Both the position numbers and the translations under genes were made by a program. From an uncultured Dehalococcoidia bacterium (lineage in GTDB: Bacteria > Chloroflexota > Dehalococcoidia > Lucifugimonadales > GCA-2712585), in the NCBI GenBank assembly GCA_951812825.1, contig OX638324.1:192977-256976 (forward strand): DNA of 64,000 nt. The letters run 5' to 3'. Shown one piece after another: positions 1 to 10,118 of this stretch; positions within the stretch are counted from its first letter, which is position 1; the number at the start of each line of letters is the position of its first letter. The notes below the pieces were generated by a model. It saw only the letters and a program-made list of their open reading frames with translations, searched no databases and was not told the origin of the DNA.

Positions 1-2
1 TG

Positions 3-377
3 GAGGTTGAGTCGGCTCTCCTGACCCACCCGGCCGTCGCCGAAGCCGGAGTTACGGCGCGCCCTGATGAGATTAGAGGAGAGGTAATTTCCGCCTTCAC
101 CGTACTGAAGGGAGGTTTCCACCCATCCGACGAACTCAGACGCGAGCTGATCCAAACAGTTCGTCGCAACCTGGGTCCTATCGCAGTGATTGGCGAGTTG
201 AACTTCGTGGACATGCTGCCCAAGACGCGCAGCGGAAAGATCATGAGGCGGGTACTGAAGGCTGTCGTTCTTGATCAGGAACCGGGCGACATCACTACTA
301 TTGAAGATGAAGGATCAGTTGAAGACGCCCGTCAGGCATGGCAACAGATGAAAGCCGCTGCAAGAAACCAAGTCTAG
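3..377 (+). CDS. Acyl-CoA synthetase (AMP-forming), C-terminal part
   Basis: The reading frame is open from the window edge, so only about 124 C-terminal residues are seen. They form the mobile C-terminal lid of the ANL superfamily, with an AVAEAGV segment, an RGEVISAFTVLK strand and the terminal PKTRSGKIMRR motif, whose GK lysine is the adenylation lysine. Spacing and motif match acetyl-CoA or propionyl-CoA synthetases best. The enzyme would make an acyl-CoA from a carboxylate, ATP and CoA in the cytoplasm. Substrate cannot be judged because the N-terminal acyl pocket lies outside the window. Confidence 0.9.
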   Translation, partial: EVESALLTHPAVAEAGVTARPDEIRGEVISAFTVLKGGFHPSDELRRELIQTVRRNLGPIAVIGELNFVDMLPKTRSGKIMRRVLKAVVLDQEPGDITTIEDEGSVEDARQAWQQMKAAARNQV

Positions 378-405
378 CGCGTCGTCTTAACCAACCGTCA
401 GCATT

Positions 406-1178
406 TTGGTGATCGGTACCCTGTCGCCACCAGGGGGTCGCGCATTTCGGGCAATGAGCATAGGGATGAAGGAGAAGTGTTCCCAGTTGATTGAATCGGC
501 CAACCTGCGCAAGACCGCACTGGTTCTGGTAATAGGCGGACTGCTCTGGAACATGGTTGAAGCCATCGTTTCGTTGTGGGCGGGAGTACAGGCCGGTAGC
601 GTGGCGATGCTTGCCTTTGGGCTGGATAGCATTGTGGAGCTTCTAGCCGGTGGCGTTCTGGTCTGGCGTTTGAGGGTAGACGGCAATGAATCGGATGTGG
701 AAGCGGCGGAGAGAAGGGCGCAGCGGCTTTTGGGGTTGAGCTTCTTTCTGCTGGCGATATACGTAGCCCTTCATTCCGGGGCCAACCTGCTGGGATGGCT
801 GCCAGAGCCACAGCCCAGCCTTGCAGGCGTCAGCATTGTGGCGGCAAGCGCGGTGGTCATGGCCGTTCTCTATGTCGGCAAGATGCGAATTTCCGTGAGG
901 ATGCAGTCCCGGTCTTTGCGGGCAGAAGCCATGGAGAGCCTGTTCTGCGATCTGTAGGACTTGGGTATTCTGGTAGGGCTTGGGCTAAACGGACTGTTCT
1001 CCTGGTGGTGGGCGGATCCCGTGTCGGCGCTGGCCTCGTGCCTTTCTTCATCAAGGAAGGCTGGGAGAACTTCTTTAATGATGGTCACGAGGATGAAGGT
1101 GGCGGTCCACGGGTCTGCTTTTGCCCGCCTTGCTTCTACGGCTTCCGCACCTGTCGTGCCACGTGTTGTCTAGCCTAG
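406..1178 (+). pseudogene. Cation-efflux (CDF-like) membrane protein, broken
   Basis: The intact part encodes about 180 residues with several transmembrane helices typical of the cation diffusion facilitator N-terminal domain. These include a LAFGLDSIVELLAG helix with the metal-site Asp and an acidic residue two turns on. An in-frame TAG lies at 955-957. The same frame continues with the family-typical LGLGLNGLFSWWWADPVSA. Near 1045 the homology moves to another frame (LVPFFIKEGWENFF), ending in a cysteine-rich tail (about six Cys) at 1178. One nonsense codon plus one frameshift make this a pseudogene. The original start was probably ATG 454 or 466. If working, it would have exported a divalent or heavy metal. 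Confidence 0.8.
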
Positions 1179-1294
1179 CGCAACCTACGTCTTCCGGGTG
1201 CATCTCATCGGTTCTGGCGGCTTACGGGATGCAGGTCGGCGCGCATCAAGACAACTTTATCGCGCTTTTTACAATCTCGACACAGAGTATCAAG

Positions 1295-1323
1295 TTGTTC
1301 ACAAGTTGGACGTAGCCTATTAT
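1295..1323 (+). promoter_or_regulatory. Possible sigma70-type promoter
   Basis: TTGTTC and TATTAT are separated by 17 bp, about 67 bp upstream of the GTG start at 1390. The -10 matches five of six consensus positions; the -35 matches only three. Confidence 0.3.
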
Positions 1324-1389
1324 GCTGGCCCAGCCTGAAATACTCGAAGTAAGGCTATTGAGAAGGCAAAGAAGAGAGGAGGATGACAG

Positions 1390-1692
1390 GTGAACACCAT
1401 CAATACCCTTGACGACAGGTTTGACGATGCAGAAAAGGGCCTGGAATGGTTGGAGAAGCTTGAGGCTCTGCAGGTACGCTCGACATCCGACCAGGCTGCC
1501 TTGGAAGTCGCGGAGTACGTATTGAAGCTGCGGACGGCAGTCACCGAGTTAGCCAGAGACCGCACCCCATCAGAATTGAACGAGACTGTAGGACCTGAGA
1601 CGGCGCGGTTGGTGGAGGAGTTGAGGCGCGAAGAGGCAAATGATTACTGGAGTACAAGGATCCGTCCCGCGCTTTTGAAATTGAACGACTGA
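1390..1692 (+). CDS. Small hypothetical helical protein
   Basis: This 100-residue, charged, probably all-helical protein has no signal peptide or membrane segment. The GTG start is supported by AGGAGG at 1377-1382, seven bases upstream. Heptad-like stretches (EKGLEWLEKLEAL, ARLVEELRREEAND) suggest a coiled coil or helical bundle. I do not recognise a family. It stands alone between a broken transporter gene and a convergent START-domain gene, so the context gives no function. Confidence 0.7.
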   Translation: MNTINTLDDRFDDAEKGLEWLEKLEALQVRSTSDQAALEVAEYVLKLRTAVTELARDRTPSELNETVGPETARLVEELRREEANDYWSTRIRPALLKLND

Positions 1693-1716
1693 GAATCCGG
1701 CAGTCCCGTTCCTGCG

Positions 1717-2358
1717 CTAGTCTGAGTCAAGAGATTCGCCGGTGTAGAAGGCCGTCGTCCGCTTGGCCGCAGCCTCCGCGGCCTCAGGGCTGGTTCCGGC
1801 TGAGATGGAGGCTTCGCCCCATCTTTTGCTGGATTCGGAAATGAACGCCCTGCCGTCTTGAGAGGTAACAAACTCGACCTCGTCAGGCTTTGACATGTCT
1901 GGCCGCGCGATATGTAGTGCGAGTCCCAAAAGCGCCGTCTCCCAGCCAACACCGACTGCGCCAGGACCGTACATGTCCCAATGTTCCGATAGCAGGGCGG
2001 TGTGGATGATAGTGAGCCTGGTTTCACCTGCTTTTGTAGGCGAGAGGCCCACCTCAACCCAGCTGACGTCTCCGCCGAACTCCCATGTGAGCGTGAAATC
2101 CGACAGCTGTTGGCAAGTGGTTATTGTGCCGCCCGCGTTGCCTTCCAACTGATAACGGCCACCCAGGCGGAGATCTCCGCTAATTGGCATAGACCAGTGC
2201 GGGATTCTCTCGATGTTGGTGACTGCATCCCACAGATTCTCGACCGGGGTAGAGTAGATTCGGGAAAGAATGACTGTGCGAGCGGGGCGTCCATCGCGCA
2301 TCAACGACGACACGGAGCGCTCCATAGCGGTTAGATGACCATCTACATCAAAGTTCAT
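1717..2358 (-). CDS. SRPBCC (AHSA1/START-like) domain protein
   Basis: The 213-residue protein shows the AHSA1 pattern: TVILSRIYSTPVENLWDAVT at the first strand and helix, then the IPHW and GDLRLGGRYQLEGNAGG turns, and a TLTWEFGG strand. The family forms a helix-grip fold with a hydrophobic cavity and may bind ligands or act as a co-chaperone-like stress protein; the ligand is unknown. GGAG lies seven bases before the ATG. It lies 80 bp downstream of the Rieske gene on the same strand and could be co-transcribed. The last ~45 residues are an extra charged tail beyond the domain. Confidence 0.8.
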   Translation of the reverse strand: MNFDVDGHLTAMERSVSSLMRDGRPARTVILSRIYSTPVENLWDAVTNIERIPHWSMPISGDLRLGGRYQLEGNAGGTITTCQQLSDFTLTWEFGGDVSWVEVGLSPTKAGETRLTIIHTALLSEHWDMYGPGAVGVGWETALLGLALHIARPDMSKPDEVEFVTSQDGRAFISESSKRWGEASISAGTSPEAAEAAAKRTTAFYTGESLDSD

Positions 2359-2438
2359 AGCTTATCTCCGACCTTCCCTAGGACCGCCCCGGAGTATTTT
2401 GGGGATTATAACCGGTATTATTCCTGGCTGAAAGTACG

Positions 2439-4181
2439 TTAACGGTATATCTCCTCGCCTCGCTGCAGCCGGAGGGCGATCTGGAAGGTCTGGCCTTCAG
2501 CGCGGGGAGTGGGTGAATGGGCCGCCAGAAATCGGGAAAGGCCTATCATCACGTGGCGTGCTGACTCGGCGCATTTCCGGGAAGCAAACTGTTTAAATGC
2601 GGCGTCCAGGATCTGGAACGAATGGAAATCGGCATCCTCTCTCAGCATTATCCTTCCCATGGTGGACATCAGGTTTTCTGAGTGTCCGTCTCCGGCAAGG
2701 TAATCGGAGACGGCCTTGGCAGATTCTTCGACCTGATGGCGCACGTTTACCATGTCCAACAGCCGTCCAAGTATTTCCGTGGAGGATTCGTGGTTTGATG
2801 CTATTGCGGGAAGGGGCATGGGCGGCAGGTTCAGGAAGCGGTCCAGGTAGATGCTCATTGCGACGTCGTAGACGCCGCGAAGAAGCTCCGGGCTGGGGAC
2901 CCGTTTCAAAGCCTGGTGAAGGCCGTTGGCGGCAGTCAAAGTATTATGCACCGTGTCCCAGTCCCGGAATTCGTTGGATGTGTGGAAATGGGCCATGCGA
3001 AGAAAGGCTGCGTGGGCCACGGCCGCTCCCAGCTGTTCTGCGGTGGCTCCCGCTACGATGCTCTCATTGATAGATGAGATTATTGCTTTGGGTGAGTCGT
3101 CCAAGATTGCCAAAGCAAGGGAATCCTCTTCGTGCCAGCCGCCTGAACGACTATGACTTCGGTCCAAAAGGCTGGGGAGTCCCCTCCTCGCTTCCCAAAC
3201 CATTGAGGAGATATCGATGGGACTGCGCCACTGGCTAAGTTCCTCGCTGCGGCGGGCACGGGCCATTCCATGCACCAGGCTGGGAAGCACCTGTCCGGCC
3301 ATGTCCCATCCCAGGTGGTCCAACAACTCAAACGCCTTGTTGGCAAAGTCGACCACGTGGCCGCTGTCAAGGTAGATATGGTCTGTGGCTGCCGTGAAGA
3401 TCATGCGGGCGATGTCTTCTCTGGAGACGCCCACTTCTATGGCGGTAGCCAGACATCGCTCGGCTCCCTCTTCATCTCGCACCTCAATGAAGTTGCGGAA
3501 CCATGCAGAGAACACCTCAGGACGCATTTCCCCCGTGGGGAGCGGGTCGATAGGAAAGCGTGGGGCCTTCCCCGCGCACTCTCTGGCGACATGGAGAAGA
3601 CCTTGGTAGAGAGCTCTTGGTCGGTCCTCTTCGCGCAGCTCCGGCAGAATGTTTGCCGTACACGTCAGGATGCTCATGGCCGCGCTCCATCCATCGGCCG
3701 AATAGGTAGTGCCGAACTCAGCACCTATTTTCAAGGGCACTGTATAGTCGGCACCGGCGGCTTCCAGTCCAAGAACCGCCTTCGCTATGACCAGCCGGAT
3801 GTTGTGCTCCATTCCGTCATTGAGCCGCCGCTGCCAGTGTCGATTCTCGTCACGGGGCGGCGGATACGGGTCTACCCACACCTCTCCATCCACTACGATG
3901 CACGGAAAGGTGCGGACATCGTCAGCGAAAGGATTGAACGTGCCCCCGCCGGCGAGATCAAAGCGGGCGTGATGCCAGTGGCAAGTGAGAATTCCATCCT
4001 TAACGCTGCCTCGATCCAGGGGAAACCCCATGTGAGGGCAGCGATTGTCTACTGCATGGGCCTGACCCTCGTGATAGAACACCGCAATTGTGTGCCCGCC
4101 TCCGGTCACGACTATGCAGCCGCGCTCTTTAACATGTTCCAAGGAACCAACCAGGATATTTTGCTTGACTATGGTAGACAA
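2439..4181 (-). CDS. Rieske [2Fe-2S] protein with long C-terminal helical domain
   Basis: Residues 1-105 are a Rieske domain with ligands CPH (Cys48, His50) and CHWH (Cys67, His70), like the ferredoxin component of oxygenases. The remaining ~450 residues are rich in His and acidic helical segments and do not resemble the non-heme-iron domain of ring-hydroxylating oxygenases. I do not recognise this region, although Rieske proteins of this length are known in soil and marine bacteria. The start is TTG 4181, preceded by GGAAG. The gene follows the GMC oxidoreductase gene by 63 bp on the same strand, so the two may act together in an oxidation pathway, with the Rieske part passing electrons. Confidence 0.8.
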   Translation of the reverse strand: MSTIVKQNILVGSLEHVKERGCIVVTGGGHTIAVFYHEGQAHAVDNRCPHMGFPLDRGSVKDGILTCHWHHARFDLAGGGTFNPFADDVRTFPCIVVDGEVWVDPYPPPRDENRHWQRRLNDGMEHNIRLVIAKAVLGLEAAGADYTVPLKIGAEFGTTYSADGWSAAMSILTCTANILPELREEDRPRALYQGLLHVARECAGKAPRFPIDPLPTGEMRPEVFSAWFRNFIEVRDEEGAERCLATAIEVGVSREDIARMIFTAATDHIYLDSGHVVDFANKAFELLDHLGWDMAGQVLPSLVHGMARARRSEELSQWRSPIDISSMVWEARRGLPSLLDRSHSRSGGWHEEDSLALAILDDSPKAIISSINESIVAGATAEQLGAAVAHAAFLRMAHFHTSNEFRDWDTVHNTLTAANGLHQALKRVPSPELLRGVYDVAMSIYLDRFLNLPPMPLPAIASNHESSTEILGRLLDMVNVRHQVEESAKAVSDYLAGDGHSENLMSTMGRIMLREDADFHSFQILDAAFKQFASRKCAESARHVMIGLSRFLAAHSPTPRAEGQTFQIALRLQRGEEIYR

Positions 4182-4244
4182 ATATACGCTTCCTTCACCT
4201 GATACCCATCACGTATCCTTATTCTACCAGATGCCGATGAGGTT

Positions 4245-5819
4245 CTAACCGTTTGCTATCCAGTCCACTACCCGCTCCCCGATCATAAGGGCCGTGGGAT
4301 GGAGGCCTCCCGACCTGGGTATACGGGGAACCACCGAGGCATCCGCTACCCACAACTTGTTCACTCCCTTGACCCGGCAGTATTGGTCCACTACAGCCAT
4401 TGGGTCAGAATCCGGGCCCATCCTGCACGTGCCGGATACGTGCCTCGCCGTGCTTACGGTCTGGCGAACCCAAAGGTCGAGAGCGCTGTCGTCGGCGAGA
4501 ATTTCATCCGTTGGGCTGATTCGAAATTCAACCACGTCCCTATAGGAGTCGGATTCCAGCAGTGTGGCAGCGAATCGCAAGCCGTCCCGCACTCGTCTGG
4601 CGTCGTTGGGATTTTGCAGATATCTATAGTTGAAGCATGGCTGTACGTTGGGGTCGGCAGAAGCCAGCCTTACGTAGCCCGAACCTTCCGGCAGTCCGAG
4701 AGTGCAAGAGATACGCGCCGCCCGGTTTGGCGGGACATTTTCGGTAAGGTACTTGGTGCGCAGGCCGGGTACACGCTCCTCCCGTTCATCTACCACGGTG
4801 CTCGTCCTCAGACCCATGTCGTTGATCTCGGTAGACCCTTGGGAAGTGTAATGCAGGACGTAATGGGAGCTGTCCAGGCCGGTGGTGAGAGTCTTTCCGT
4901 CTTTGACTTTGAACGTAATGTGGGCGCTCAGGTGGTTCCAAAGACTCCGACCAACGCCGGGAAGTTTGCTCACCAGTGGGATATCGAACTGCTCCAGCAG
5001 GGCTCTGGGGCCGATTCCAGACAGCATGAGCAGTTGCGGGGATCTCAGGGCTCCTGCGCAAAGCACGACACGGTCCGCCCGCAGGTTGAACAACTCTCCA
5101 GCGCTTTGAGCCTCCACCCCGATGGCCTTAGACCCTGAGAACAATACTTTTCGTACGTAAACTCCACCGCGAATGGTTAGGTTCAGTTGGTGACGTATCG
5201 GGTTGAGGTAGGTGATGGCCGAGCTCATCCTGACGCCTTCCAGGTTGTTTGTCGGTGTTACGCCAAGGCCGGATGGGTTGGGGCCATTGGTATCCCCGGT
5301 GACGCCGAATCCTTCACGCAGACACGCCTCATAGAACGCCCTTTGGATATCCGGCCAGGCGACGGATTGACGTCGCCTTACCGGCATGGGCCCGTTGGCT
5401 CCGTGGAAGTCATCCTGGATGTCCAGGTCGGTCTCCATTTTCTTGAAGAAAGGCAGCACCTTGGCGTAGGACCATTCGTCGTTGCCGAGGGAAGCCCAAT
5501 TGTCGTAGTCCTCCGGGAATCCTCTTTGCATGGCTTGGCCGTTAATGGAGGAACCACCCCCTATTACCTTGCCCTGGGCCACGTGAATCTCGCCCTGCTC
5601 CTCGGTTATCGTTCCACGCAACGCCCAGTTGTGTTCGGAGTCCGGCGCCTCAGCATATCTTGTATGGCCGAATTTGACCTCGTCAGGAAGGTAGGCGAAA
5701 TCTGGATAGTCGTTGCCTGCCTCCAGCAACAGGATGGAAAGGTCCAGCCGTTCCGCCAGCCTGCCCGCCAGGACCGAACCGGCTGCTCCTCCGCCTACAA
5801 CGATGATGTCGTATTTCAT
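4245..5819 (-). CDS. GMC-family FAD oxidoreductase (choline dehydrogenase-like)
   Basis: The 524 residues cover a full GMC enzyme. An ADP-binding motif GGGAAGSVLAGRLAE sits at residue ~9. The GMC signature 1 region (GGGSSINGQAMQRG) is near residue 87, and signature 2 (GALRSPQLLMLSGIGP) is mid-protein. The C-terminal ARHVSGTCRMGPDSDP and GGLHPTALMIG carry the catalytic His and the partner His. Such enzymes oxidise alcohols to aldehydes or ketones with FAD; the substrate cannot be read from sequence. No signal peptide is seen. It is the first gene of a possible GMC-Rieske-SRPBCC transcription unit, and the ATG is preceded by a GGGGGA box. Confidence 0.95.
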   Translation of the reverse strand: MKYDIIVVGGGAAGSVLAGRLAERLDLSILLLEAGNDYPDFAYLPDEVKFGHTRYAEAPDSEHNWALRGTITEEQGEIHVAQGKVIGGGSSINGQAMQRGFPEDYDNWASLGNDEWSYAKVLPFFKKMETDLDIQDDFHGANGPMPVRRRQSVAWPDIQRAFYEACLREGFGVTGDTNGPNPSGLGVTPTNNLEGVRMSSAITYLNPIRHQLNLTIRGGVYVRKVLFSGSKAIGVEAQSAGELFNLRADRVVLCAGALRSPQLLMLSGIGPRALLEQFDIPLVSKLPGVGRSLWNHLSAHITFKVKDGKTLTTGLDSSHYVLHYTSQGSTEINDMGLRTSTVVDEREERVPGLRTKYLTENVPPNRAARISCTLGLPEGSGYVRLASADPNVQPCFNYRYLQNPNDARRVRDGLRFAATLLESDSYRDVVEFRISPTDEILADDSALDLWVRQTVSTARHVSGTCRMGPDSDPMAVVDQYCRVKGVNKLWVADASVVPRIPRSGGLHPTALMIGERVVDWIANG

Positions 5820-6078
5820 GAAGTTCCCCCAATCTCCGATTTCACCTGACGAGGCCCATTATAGCGGTTGCCTGCACGGTGTGATTCGAAAGGAAGATAT
5901 GGTGACGATTGCCAAATTGATGTCGGGCAGCTTCCAATACGGTTGCCCAACTCCCGGACTAGCCAAGAGATGCTAAACTTCAGAAGCGTGGTGGGGTTGC
6001 CATGCGATATGAGGACGGCGTCTCCCCCCACCTGCATTTGTAACTCTCTTCCCTACTCTTTGGTGGAGCGATAGGTCT

Positions 6079-7506
6079 TTGGAATCACAGGAACCCTTCG
6101 ACCCTGACGGAAATGTCGAATCTGCACCGCCTCACGCTCCGACGGATGGAGCAATATCAGGTCCTCCGGCCGCCTCCAACGGACCTGTAACCCTGGCGAA
6201 GGATGCTGCACCGGGAAGGTCTATGGCCCGGGAAATGTTAGGGCCTCGCTCCCGCTTCCGACCGGCAAAGCTTCGGATGCGGGTCCGCACCTTCGACTCG
6301 TTCCGTTACCGGCGATTCCTGCGCTTGTGGTTCGCTATGCTGTGCTTTTCTTCAGGATACTGGTTGCAGCAGATTGTTGTCGGTTGGCTGACTTATGACG
6401 TGACAGGATCGCCTCTATGGACGAGCCTTGCCCTAGGCCTCGACGCGCTTCCGATCCTGCTGGTTGGTCCCATTGGAGGGGTTCTGGTTGATAAGTTTAA
6501 CCGTAAGCGGCTGATAGCGTTCATTTACGGATACCAGGCCACTGTAACCACCATCTTTGCTGCTGTTGTGTTGACGGGGAATTTGGAGATCTGGCATATC
6601 TTCGTCTATATCCCCCTAATGGGGGTAGCAATAGTAATCAATGATCCTGCGCGGATGTCCCTTATTGCGAACATCGTGCCCAAGGAGAACCTAGTCAACG
6701 CCTTTGCTCTGAGCTCTCTGTCCTTCTCCCTTCCGAGGTTGATCGTTCCGGCCATGGGTGGACTGGCCATAGTGCTGGCCGGTCCGGGAATCGCCCTGGC
6801 GTTGGAGGCCGGACTACAGCTGGGCGCTCTCTTAATTGTGATGGGCCTTAACACGCCTATAACTACCCGTCGATCGCTTCGTATGACAACCGTCTTTTCG
6901 GATATCTTCGACGGTGTGCGCTACATATCTAGGGATCCGGTGCTCATTGGGCTGTTCGCCCTGATCCCCCTTCCCGCCCTGCTGGTAATGCCTTCAATCC
7001 AGGGACTCATGCCGGTATATGCGGCTGAGGTGTTTCACGTGGACGCCACCGGGCTGGGAGTATTGATGTCTGCAGCCGGTGCAGGATCTATCTTGGGCAC
7101 GCTGTTTCTTGCTTCCAAAGGTGATATCAGTTCAAAGAACGTGGTAGTGCTGGCAAGCATGTTTACCATGGCGATAGCGACAGGCATCTTTTCGATCAAT
7201 GTTTTCTTTCTAACCGCATATGTCAACCTGATTATTGTTAATGCCTCAATGATGATTTACTTCTCCATCAGCAGTGCGATAATTCATGGCAGAGTCTCTG
7301 ACGAGTATCGTGGGAGGGTTGCCGGCCTATATATTTTGCCGTGGGGGCTGCTCCCGCTCGGGGGTCTGGGGACCGGGTTTCTGGCGGAGTGGCTTGGGGC
7401 CCCGCACGCAACTCAGATTGGGTCAGGCGTCATGGTAGTGCTTCTCTGCCTTCTGGTGTGGAGGATCAGGACCTTGCGACAGCCGGTGCCGGTCACCAGT
7501 GATTGA
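6079..7506 (+). CDS. MFS transporter (MFS_3/EntS-like exporter)
   Basis: After ~75 hydrophilic residues come about 12 hydrophobic helices. The loop GPIGGVLVDKFNRKRL matches the conserved MFS loop 2-3 motif (GxxxDRxxRR). Family resemblance is to drug or siderophore exporters of the EntS type. The start is TTG 6079, with GGAG 12-15 bases upstream. The unusually long N-terminal tail could mean that translation starts later, for example at the Met of MAREM. It is monocistronic between two minus-strand genes. The substrate is unknown. Confidence 0.9.
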   Translation: MESQEPFDPDGNVESAPPHAPTDGAISGPPAASNGPVTLAKDAAPGRSMAREMLGPRSRFRPAKLRMRVRTFDSFRYRRFLRLWFAMLCFSSGYWLQQIVVGWLTYDVTGSPLWTSLALGLDALPILLVGPIGGVLVDKFNRKRLIAFIYGYQATVTTIFAAVVLTGNLEIWHIFVYIPLMGVAIVINDPARMSLIANIVPKENLVNAFALSSLSFSLPRLIVPAMGGLAIVLAGPGIALALEAGLQLGALLIVMGLNTPITTRRSLRMTTVFSDIFDGVRYISRDPVLIGLFALIPLPALLVMPSIQGLMPVYAAEVFHVDATGLGVLMSAAGAGSILGTLFLASKGDISSKNVVVLASMFTMAIATGIFSINVFFLTAYVNLIIVNASMMIYFSISSAIIHGRVSDEYRGRVAGLYILPWGLLPLGGLGTGFLAEWLGAPHATQIGSGVMVVLLCLLVWRIRTLRQPVPVTSD

Positions 7507-7568
7507 GCCGGCATAGTCCACATCACGGTTACGTTTGCGGGGATTAGCCCCTTACGGTGGAGGATTTC

Positions 7569-8132
7569 ATGGAAATCGGAGAAACACTCTATGTTTCCCA
7601 CAGAAAGCCCTGGCGAGAATGGCTGGAATCCAACTTCGACTCCGCCAGGGAAATATGGCTGGTTTATCCCAACAAGGCGTCCGACGAACCGCGCATCGTA
7701 TACAACGACGCTGTGGAGGAGGCGCTGTGCTTTGGGTGGATAGACAGCATCATCAAGAAGCTGGATCCCCTTCACGCAGCGCAGCGCTTCACACCCAGGA
7801 ACCCAAAGAGCAGCTACTCCCAGCAGAACAAGGAGAGGCTCCGCTGGCTCGCTTACGCAGGCTTGCTACATCCCTCGGTAATGGAATCGGTCAGGGAGAT
7901 ATTGACGGAGGAGTTTGTGTTTCCAAAGGATATTCTTCAGAGAATCCAGGAGAATGAACAGGCGTGGGCGCACTTCAAGTCTTTCTCCCCTGCCTACCAG
8001 AGAATTCGCGTGGCGTACATCGACATCGCCAGAGCCCGCCCGGAGATTTACGAAAATCGCCTGAAGAACTTTATGAAAGCCACCGAGAAGGGCAAGCAGA
8101 TAGGCTACGGCGGCATTGAGAAGTACTTCTAG
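7569..8132 (+). CDS. YdeI/OmpD-associated family protein
   Basis: The roughly 187-residue protein carries the YdeI family pattern: WREWLESNFDSAREIWLVYPNK, then VEEALCFGWIDSIIKKLD, RFTPRNPKSSYSQQNKERL, and a C-terminal EGYE-like region (GYGGIEKYF). The family is common in bacteria and sometimes linked to peptide or bacteriocin resistance, but its biochemistry is not settled. ATG 7569 is chosen because GGAGG (7559-7563) lies five bases upstream; a GTG at 7557 would overlap that site. It lies 62 bp after the MFS gene and could be in the same transcript. Confidence 0.85.
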   Translation: MEIGETLYVSHRKPWREWLESNFDSAREIWLVYPNKASDEPRIVYNDAVEEALCFGWIDSIIKKLDPLHAAQRFTPRNPKSSYSQQNKERLRWLAYAGLLHPSVMESVREILTEEFVFPKDILQRIQENEQAWAHFKSFSPAYQRIRVAYIDIARARPEIYENRLKNFMKATEKGKQIGYGGIEKYF

Positions 8133-8162
8133 GGTAGGGCACCTGGATTCGGTGGTACCGAT

Positions 8163-10118
8163 CTACAGGTTTTCGATTTCCACCGGCTCGATTTCGTCTG
8201 CCGGCTCAAACCCGAACAATCGCGAATAGAAGTAGAGTTCAGCTTCCAGGGACCTTTTTATGTTGACCGCCTTGCGGAATCCGTGTTGTTCGCCCGGAAA
8301 CGTCAGGTACGCCGTCGGGATGCCCTTCGCCCGAACGGCGTTGAACATCGTCTCCGCTTGGTCAGGCGGCACTATCTTATCCTCCAAACCCTGCAGAAAT
8401 ATGATGGGACTGGATAGCTGGTGGTAGGAGCTGATGGGAGACCGCTCTCTATATGTGGCGGCTTCTTCCGGATTCGGCCCCACCAGGGAATCCAGATAAC
8501 GCGATTCGAACTTGTGGGTGTCCTCGGCCAACGTGGCCAGGTCGCTCACTCCGTAATAGCTGGCTCCTGCAGAAAATACGTCTCGGAAGGTCAGCACGGC
8601 CAGCGTTGTATAGCCACCGGCGCTTCCACCATCGATGTTCAACATGCTTTCATCGACCAGTCCTTGGGCCACCAGATACTTTGCGGCGTTTACGCAATCG
8701 TCCACGTCCACGATGCCCCAGTTCCTCTCCAACCTGAGGCGGTATTCCCGTCCGAACCCCGTGCTTCCCCCATAGTTGACGTCGACTACAGCGAATCCGC
8801 GACTTGTCCAGAACTGGATCTCCATATCCAATGCGTTTGACGCGGCTGCGGTGGGGCCGCCATGGCTCTTCAACAGCAGCGGTGGTTTTTCCTCCTTGGG
8901 CCCGATGAAGTTCCGGTTTTGGGGCAGATACAGGAAAGCGTGGGCCGTAAGACCATCTTCTGTGGGGAACTCTATGGTTTGTGGCACGGAGATGTACCCG
9001 GCGTCCACGGTTGCGCTGCTGGAACGCCTGATGACATCCAGTTTCCGCGAGTCCATGTCCAGACTTAGCAAGGCGCTCGGCTCGGTTGGACCGCCGGCCT
9101 CAAAATAGGCTATATGCCCCGCGATTCGCAGGTCTGAGCGGTCCATGGCCGAGTAGCGGCCAACATCCAACTCAGTCCATTGTCCGGTATTAAGATTAAC
9201 GTCGAGAAGGCCCCAGGTGCCGCTGCGGTTGACGGCGCAGATGGCCCGTTCCGCCGAGACGAAACCGTAGCAATTTGCTCCGAATACCCACGCAGGCTTA
9301 GCGAACTCCGCTTCCATGGGAAGTACGCATTCGATTATTTCGCCATCTGTTTCCTCGTTCCACCGGTAGAGATTCCACCAGCCGCTGCGATCTGACACGA
9401 GATAAAGCTGGCCGTTATGCGACCATTCGGGTTGGCAGATCGACTCTGCGAAGCCTCCGGCCACCAGCGTTCGATTGCTTACGCCGCCGTCGTCGCCCAG
9501 TTCGCTGACCCATAACTCCGTGCCGTCCCAGGGCATGTTTGGGTGATTCCAGCTGAGCCAGCACAGTCTGGACCCGTCCGGACTTAACCGAGGCGAGGAA
9601 AAGAAATCGCTGCCGGATATCAACACCTTCGGGTTGTTAGTGTCGTTGCTACAGGGGTCCATTGGCATAGCGACTATTGAATTAACAGGTTCTCCTTCAC
9701 CGGAGTGATCCTCCTGGACACAGATCAGCCGCGAACGTGACGAGTCGACCTCGTAATCTGCGTGACGAATGTCTCCTTCCGGCGTGACAGGGATAGGGTC
9801 TTGCCCAGGGGATTGACGGTAGGTCCTCTGGTCGGAGAAGTTAGTGAAATAGACCGTGCCCTTGAAGGCTGCGAATGCGCCGCCGCCATATTCGTGTACG
9901 CGGGTACGCACGTTGAACGGAGCCGGGGTGACGTCCGAGACGGCCTCGCCGGGCGAGAGCTTCACCACCGTATGTCGTCCTTCCTCTACGGGGCGCATTT
10001 CCACCCAGTAGACATCTTCGCCGTCCAGAGCAATCTGCCCCAACCCTACCGAGTCGGCCACTATGAAGTCTGTTGTAATCGGCGATGCCCAGGAGCCGTA
10101 GGGGCTGGTGGTTGGCAT
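8163..10118 (-). CDS. S9-family peptidase (acylaminoacyl-peptidase-like)
   Basis: Residues ~1-390 form a beta-propeller with repeated [12 protein letters not shown]-type blades. Residues ~395-640 form the alpha/beta-hydrolase domain. The nucleophile is in GGSAGGYTT, the Asp in [11 protein letters not shown] and the His in PGEQHGFRK, giving a complete triad. The 651-residue length is usual for this prolyl-oligopeptidase clan. It would cleave short peptides or acylated peptides. No signal peptide is visible, so it is probably cytoplasmic. AGGAGG lies six to seven bases before the ATG. It has no operon partners. Confidence 0.95.
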   Translation of the reverse strand: MPTTSPYGSWASPITTDFIVADSVGLGQIALDGEDVYWVEMRPVEEGRHTVVKLSPGEAVSDVTPAPFNVRTRVHEYGGGAFAAFKGTVYFTNFSDQRTYRQSPGQDPIPVTPEGDIRHADYEVDSSRSRLICVQEDHSGEGEPVNSIVAMPMDPCSNDTNNPKVLISGSDFFSSPRLSPDGSRLCWLSWNHPNMPWDGTELWVSELGDDGGVSNRTLVAGGFAESICQPEWSHNGQLYLVSDRSGWWNLYRWNEETDGEIIECVLPMEAEFAKPAWVFGANCYGFVSAERAICAVNRSGTWGLLDVNLNTGQWTELDVGRYSAMDRSDLRIAGHIAYFEAGGPTEPSALLSLDMDSRKLDVIRRSSSATVDAGYISVPQTIEFPTEDGLTAHAFLYLPQNRNFIGPKEEKPPLLLKSHGGPTAAASNALDMEIQFWTSRGFAVVDVNYGGSTGFGREYRLRLERNWGIVDVDDCVNAAKYLVAQGLVDESMLNIDGGSAGGYTTLAVLTFRDVFSAGASYYGVSDLATLAEDTHKFESRYLDSLVGPNPEEAATYRERSPISSYHQLSSPIIFLQGLEDKIVPPDQAETMFNAVRAKGIPTAYLTFPGEQHGFRKAVNIKRSLEAELYFYSRLFGFEPADEIEPVEIENL

